A stretch of 64,000 nucleotides of DNA, from assembly GCA_963969345.1 (NCBI GenBank), contig OZ017768.1, positions 8,952,718-9,016,717 on the forward strand. Reading direction: 5' to 3'. A program made the translations under genes and the position numbers. A model generated the notes under the pieces. That model did no database searches. It saw only the letters and a list, made by a program, of their open reading frames with translations, and had not been told where the DNA came from. This DNA comes from Turbatrix aceti. Its lineage: Eukaryota > Nematoda > Chromadorea > Rhabditida > Panagrolaimidae. Shown here one piece after another: positions 59,401 through 64,000 of the stretch (positions are counted from its first letter, which is position 1; every line of letters starts with the position of its first letter).

Positions 59401-61343
59401 TGCCACTTTTTTTTTAACCAGCGAGGTTGTCTCTATCACATTTTTTATATCATATTTTTCCGGAGATTCAGAAAAGCTCGTCTGTAAAAGTTCTGTTCTG
59501 CTTTTTTTAAATGTATGTAAGCAGTGATGAACGAACGAACGAACGACTGGTTCTGGTTTTGACTGGCTGGTCTACCGTAGGATACATACTAGTGAACTGG
59601 GGGGAGGGGGCTACAATTTAATTGAGATTTGCATAATGTGGCACGCCCGCCCCGTGGGGAGTCAAGCAGGGCAGGGCAGAGGTGATGATTTGCATTGACA
59701 TGCCTGCCGTCAAGCAGAGCCAAGCTGCGAGGGACGAGAATCGCAATTGGAATTTTGATCATTCCCGAGCAGAGTGATGGCATGGGGCGAGAAAGGGGGC
59801 TCACTCATTTGTCAGCTGTCATCGTTCTGACTAACTAAGAGTCGATTAGGAGAAGAAACAATGTTGGTGGCATAAGGGGGGTGAATAAAAATTAACTGGT
59901 CTTGAAACGAAAGTTCATCTTGATTTTTGACCTTGAAAATAAAATTTTGCACTTGAACAAAAAAATCTACAAGTGTTTTTTTTGAAAAAAAAATATTGTT
60001 CAAATCGGATTTACCGCTTGTTGCACCCGGTACCGTTGCCCGGCACCTGCCGACCAACCGGATCGGATGTGAACACCTTGTTGCGATTAGCTTAAGTGGC
60101 TCGTTGTAGCCTCGAAATCAGGGAGGGCACAACCACTTGTGCCACTGCCCCTACGCCAGTCTCGGTCAAAAAGTAAGCTCCCGACAAAGAACAAAACAAA
60201 ACAATCATCGTCGTTTAGGAGAGTTCCGCAAAAGCAAACCTGGCTGGCACAAGCTCAAATTTCGTCAAATTTAGCAGAAAAGCAAGGTGGTGGTGGTGGC
60301 ACATGTGTTGGTTGGGTGGGCATTTGTTTGCACACTTTTCAATTGGGCGCCGTCTTCGTTTTGCCTTTCCTCTTCGTTCGCGCACACACACACATTTGGC
60401 CCGGTTAGTACATAAATTAGGCAACACACCGCCACTTTTTTCTCCAGCCCTACCCGGTGTATTCTCATGATGCCATCGGGGAGATTGTATTCCGTGAAAT
60501 CCAAGCAAGCCAGGATGGAATAGATTCTCAAGGGTCACCTCACTCTGGCCCAGGCACAGGCCCAGGTGCATGCACCTTTCCTGAGGTCGGATTTCCCGCA
60601 TTTAGGGCACCTGGCGGGACAAAAGTGGTTGAGTGAAGCTCTGCATGCAGACATGCCTGCGGGAAAGGGAAGAAAATGGGAAATACGAACCGTTATCATC
60701 CATCCAACCAGGGACCAAAAAGCAATTTAGGACTTTGATTACGCGCTAAAAGCTCGGGCATACTGTATGAAATGTTTACTTTGTCTACATACCTGCTTGG
60801 GGGGCTTGGGCATGATTTGGCAAAAGTTTACAGAGTTCGATTTTCAAGGGATCTTGTACATTTTTTTGTCTTTGATTTTTTGTCAAAAATGAACACAACA
60901 AAAATTTTGAAAATTTAAAAAATGAAAATTTCATCAGAAACCGAAAATTTCATTTTTACCCAAATTTTTAATTTTAAAGAGCAAAATTCATTTTTTTTTA
61001 AACAAAAATTCCCGAGATTTTACCAACCTGGAAGATTAGGGCCCAAATTGTTGGCCCTCTGCTGCTGGAGCAGAATGTTTTTCAACCATTCGACTGGAGT
61101 CTCGCCACACAAAAGGTCGTCGCCATCGGTGGCCAGTGGACTGGAAGGCGTCGTGTCGGAATCATCGCCCGACGACGTCGAAGGCTCGTGCACTGGTTGA
61201 GACTTGACGGATGACAGTAGGCTGTCAATTGAGTAACTCGACATAGTAGCTGTCGTCGCTGTTGATGCTGAGGTTGTCGTTGTCGATGTCGTTGTCGATG
61301 TCGGTGGCGTCAGAGTAGTAGACGTGGAAGCGACTTGACTCAT
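56455..61343 (-). CDS. pag-3: PAG-3/GFI1-family five-finger transcription factor, 490 aa
   Basis: Exons (minus): 61343-61028, 58330-57888, 57707-57500, 56960-56455, all in frame; the first junction uses the donor GTTGGT. Five C2H2 fingers at about residues 239-377. Finger 1 ([21 protein letters not shown]) is split by an intron. The next four are nearly the GFI1 sequence: [60 protein letters not shown] and [17 protein letters not shown]1/Senseless/PAG-3 proteins bind DNA and repress transcription in neuronal lineages. The N-terminal half is Ser/Thr- and Pro-rich ([19 protein letters not shown]); no SNAG repressor motif is visible. The start is the first ATG (61343); TTG at 61373 is not used. 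Intron 1 is 2.7 kb. Confidence 0.92.
58331..61027 (-). other. pag-3: Large first intron of the PAG-3/GFI1 gene
   Basis: 2.7 kb with no other gene seen. It holds a CA-rich microsatellite at about 58842-58868 and scattered GC-richer blocks (about 59580-59800, 60280-60610). A place to look for enhancers, given the family's tissue-specific expression, but I see no named motif. Confidence 0.5.
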
Positions 61344-64000
61344 GCGAGGAGGCAATATTGCGAGATTTGCCAAGTTGGTGACTTTTTGGGTAACGTATAA
61401 ATATACTATGAAGAAAGTAAAAAGTCAGTCGAAACAGATGCGAGGAGGGGGCAAAGGACCGCGCTTTGATGAAAAGCCCAGCCTCAAGCGCGTCGGGTGC
61501 GAAGCTAATGTAACTCCGCCTTTTCGAGACTCACTCGCTGGCCATCGGGATTGGTTATCTCAGTCAACGGTCGCTGCCCCCTGACTCCGCCTTTGTTGTC
61601 GCATCGGCTTCGTCGTGGTTGCGTGCTGCAACATCAAGCATCACGGACACCCCGGGGTTCTCGAGGAATGAATTCGAATTGGGTTCGAAGGGTTACCGTG
61701 TTTTTCGGGTGCTGGCAGGCAGATAGGCCAAAAAGTAGCCAAAAATGCCAAGGCACTGTGACTGACAATTTTTGACTACCAACTTGATGGCTGCTGCAAC
61801 AGTTGAAATATTTATGCGGGTATTAGAGGAAAACGCGCTACGCATGGATGATACAGGAGGAAAAAAGATGTGACGGGAAAAGCAAAATTAGACAACTCGA
61901 TGAAAATATATAAATATTATTTTGGTAATCAAATTCAAATTCAGTTAAACGTACAAAAATGCGGAAAAACGTGTTTGTAGTTTAGTGGTTATGTGCCTGT
62001 TTTTGCACTTTGAAAACGGAACACGGGTTTGAATCCTGTCAAAGGCAAATTTTTTATTAATTGTATTTTGTTTTTCTAAATGCAAAAAAAACGTAAAGCA
62101 AGACCATTATCCAGAAAAAGAAAGACACCGACTATCCAAAGATCCGAGATGTGATTCGATTCTACAGGTGTTATTTATCGGCGAATGCGACGCGATAAAA
62201 TTAATTATGCAATCCTTGAAAAAGAAAGTCGTCATCCTGCTTTCTTTTTTTTAATGAAAGGAAAAAATCTCCATCGTTATTTCCTGACATTTGCTCCTCG
62301 ATTTCCCGGATTTTGGTATGCATACCGTCTGGGTCGCTTGCCCTGTCGCCAGGCAAGCTGGCCATCTGCCGGCTGACTTTGACTTTGGTTGTGCGACGAT
62401 TTTCATTTTACAACTATTCTTCCTCTGGTCATCAGGGGGGAGGGGGGGGCACGCTACCATCACGGCCGGCGCCCGAGCAGGACAGGACATGAGGTCTAAT
62501 TTCCTCGGGGTCGTCATGCTCGTCGTCGTCGTCGTCACGGATTGGACAGTTGGCAAAAATTTGACTACGGATAATTAAAGGCACTTTTGATTCAATTGTT
62601 GTCCAAGATGCGGGAAAGGGCGGAAGACAATTGTAAATTGTTGCCATCTTTTTTTTGGGCATAATCTAGTACTGTTTTGGTTCTTGTTTTGACACTCATT
62701 TATTGTCAGTCAGTCATTTTGGTGGATCAGTTTACAGTTCTTTGCAGTCGGGTTCATTGATATGGCCATGAAAAGATCGGGGTTCAACATCGCAGAAATT
62801 CGCGGTAAGACTGCTCATGTCAAAAAAACAGACATTCGAGCGTTCAAAAAACAATCTTTTGTTCGCCCCAGCTTTTTTAAACCAAAAAGAAAGATCGTAA
62901 ACATTTTTAATGCCATTTTTTCCGCAAATTGCCAAAAATGAAAAATTTGCGACGTGCAAGTTTTTTCTGGAAGCAAGGAGGAAGCAGGCAACGTTGGTTG
63001 AGCTTTGTTGTTTTTCAAATGATGCTCCTGTCAAGGACCATGTCGTTTGGCCTTTTTTTTCAAAATTCGGGCCACCGCAACCAGTCACGACTAATCATGC
63101 CTTCCGAAATACATACGGCCTTTGCTGGAGGCAGAGGAAGACAACTCAACTCTCAGCGGGAAAATAATGCCGACCAATTATGCGTGTAGTGATATAAGCA
63201 GTCGGCGGCAGCAACCAGACAGGCACAGTACTGTTTCATCGGACAATCAAGATTTCGGGCAATAAAATCTTTGTTTTTGACGGATAAGAGGGTGTAAATC
63301 TGCGTGATAATGGTTATCGGGCGGGAAAAGGGACTGCTGGGAATTCAGGAATGTGGCACTGATGTTTTTTGAGTGCTTTTTTGGGATGCTGAATTTTTTA
63401 GGGGTATTCGCATGTTTTTGAATTTCCCAGTTTTTGGGATGCGCGAAGAGATGCAAATTGATATACATATGTATGTATTTATTTGTGTCATCTCCGTGAC
63501 CTTGGATTACGGTAGAATATGGGGATTGCATATCAGATGTATATGTAACGAATCTCCCCGAATTACGTTTTATTCAGGGTGAATTACATTTTATTCGATC
63601 TCGAATAAAATTGCGATTGATGTTGAAACCCGCATTCATCGGAGGAACGAACAATGCAATGCAATGCCTCTCGGAGGCTCCCATTACCTTCCAGCATAAA
63701 AAAAAAGGTGACCGTCTTAAACCCAAACCTCTTGCAAAACCACACCGCAAACTGCGAACTGCTGCGGACTGCGAACGAATCAAATTGGCTTTTCCAATGA
63801 CTTCTCGCATTTCGACTGACCGTTCAAGTGGGAGAAGAAGCGGGTCGAAGAAGGTGGTGGTCGGCCAATTGCCTTGCGACTGACTCCGGTCACCGCGCTT
63901 TGATCACTCTCACTCACGACCGAGACCGACGGATTGTCTCGATTTACGCTCAGCTTACAGCATGCCAATTAATTCGACAACACCTCGCATCTTCTTCTTT
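61344..64000. other. Region upstream of the PAG-3/GFI1 gene
   Basis: Probably promoter and intergenic sequence. TATATTTATA on the minus strand lies about 50 nt upstream of the start codon (near 61391-61400). Further out: the tRNA-like unit at 61971-62047, a CGT-triplet run near 62522-62535 and a palindrome ATTTTATTCGATCTCGAATAAAAT-like region at about 63588-63611. No coding exon recognised. Confidence 0.45.
61971..62047 (+). ncRNA. tRNA-like pol III unit or tRNA pseudogene
   Basis: Acceptor GTGTTTG pairs with CAAAGGC apart from one mismatch. T stem ACGGG/CCTGT around TTTGAAT is good. The A-box-like TAGTTTAGTGGTTA and a following T-run are present. The anticodon stem (GTTTT/AAAAC) closes a 9-nt loop instead of 7, so a normal anticodon cannot be assigned. 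Confidence 0.45.

Noticed and set aside
61971..62047. Functional tRNA
   Set aside because: The anticodon loop is nine bases long and the acceptor stem has a mismatch, so no anticodon can be assigned. Kept only as a tRNA-like unit.
1..64000. CRISPR arrays, bacterial operons, riboswitches
   Set aside because: None seen. The sequence is eukaryotic with spliceosomal introns.

Overview
The window looks like nuclear DNA of a nematode. The signs are small GT-AG introns rich in A/T runs with TTTCAG-type acceptors, a spliced-leader (SL1-type) RNA gene, a tRNA-Gly(UCC) of the form I recall from Caenorhabditis, a five-finger GFI1/PAG-3 zinc-finger gene, and a Kunitz plus cysteine-repeat secreted protein of a kind common in nematodes. 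I cannot name the species. All gene models are my own splice reconstructions: they keep frame across every junction but have no transcript support.

Layout. 1-7.2 kb: three SLC2A13/HMIT-type transporter genes (A partial +, B -, C +). 7.7-9.9 kb: a small unknown gene D (-), with an 861-bp foldback element in its intron. 603-12847 is then repeated almost exactly at 13048-25273 across a 200-N gap, and both ends of the homology coincide with the gap edges. The simplest reading is one locus assembled twice (two alleles or overlapping contigs), so the real number of HMIT genes is probably three. 25.3-29.1 kb: no gene seen. 29.1-32.4 kb: three tandem paralogous four-TM proteins (E, F, G; all -). 32561-32760: a second 200-N gap. 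33.1-35.2 kb: an inverted-repeat unit holding an SL1-type RNA gene, a truncated inverted copy of it, a nested hairpin, and a 45-residue secreted-peptide gene (H). 35.6-41.8 kb: a 1485-aa secreted protein with 17 cysteine repeats and three Kunitz domains (I). 43.5-44.8 kb: a neuronal-calcium-sensor EF-hand protein (J). 44.8-56.4 kb: gene-poor apart from a tRNA-Gly. 56.5-61.3 kb: the PAG-3/GFI1 ortholog (-). 61.3-64 kb: no gene seen apart from a tRNA-like unit.

Apart from the two paralog clusters (HMIT and four-TM) I see no functional pathway linking the genes. The most unusual block is 33.1-35.2 kb, where spliced-leader RNA sequence forms the arms of a palindromic unit enclosing a tiny secreted-peptide gene.
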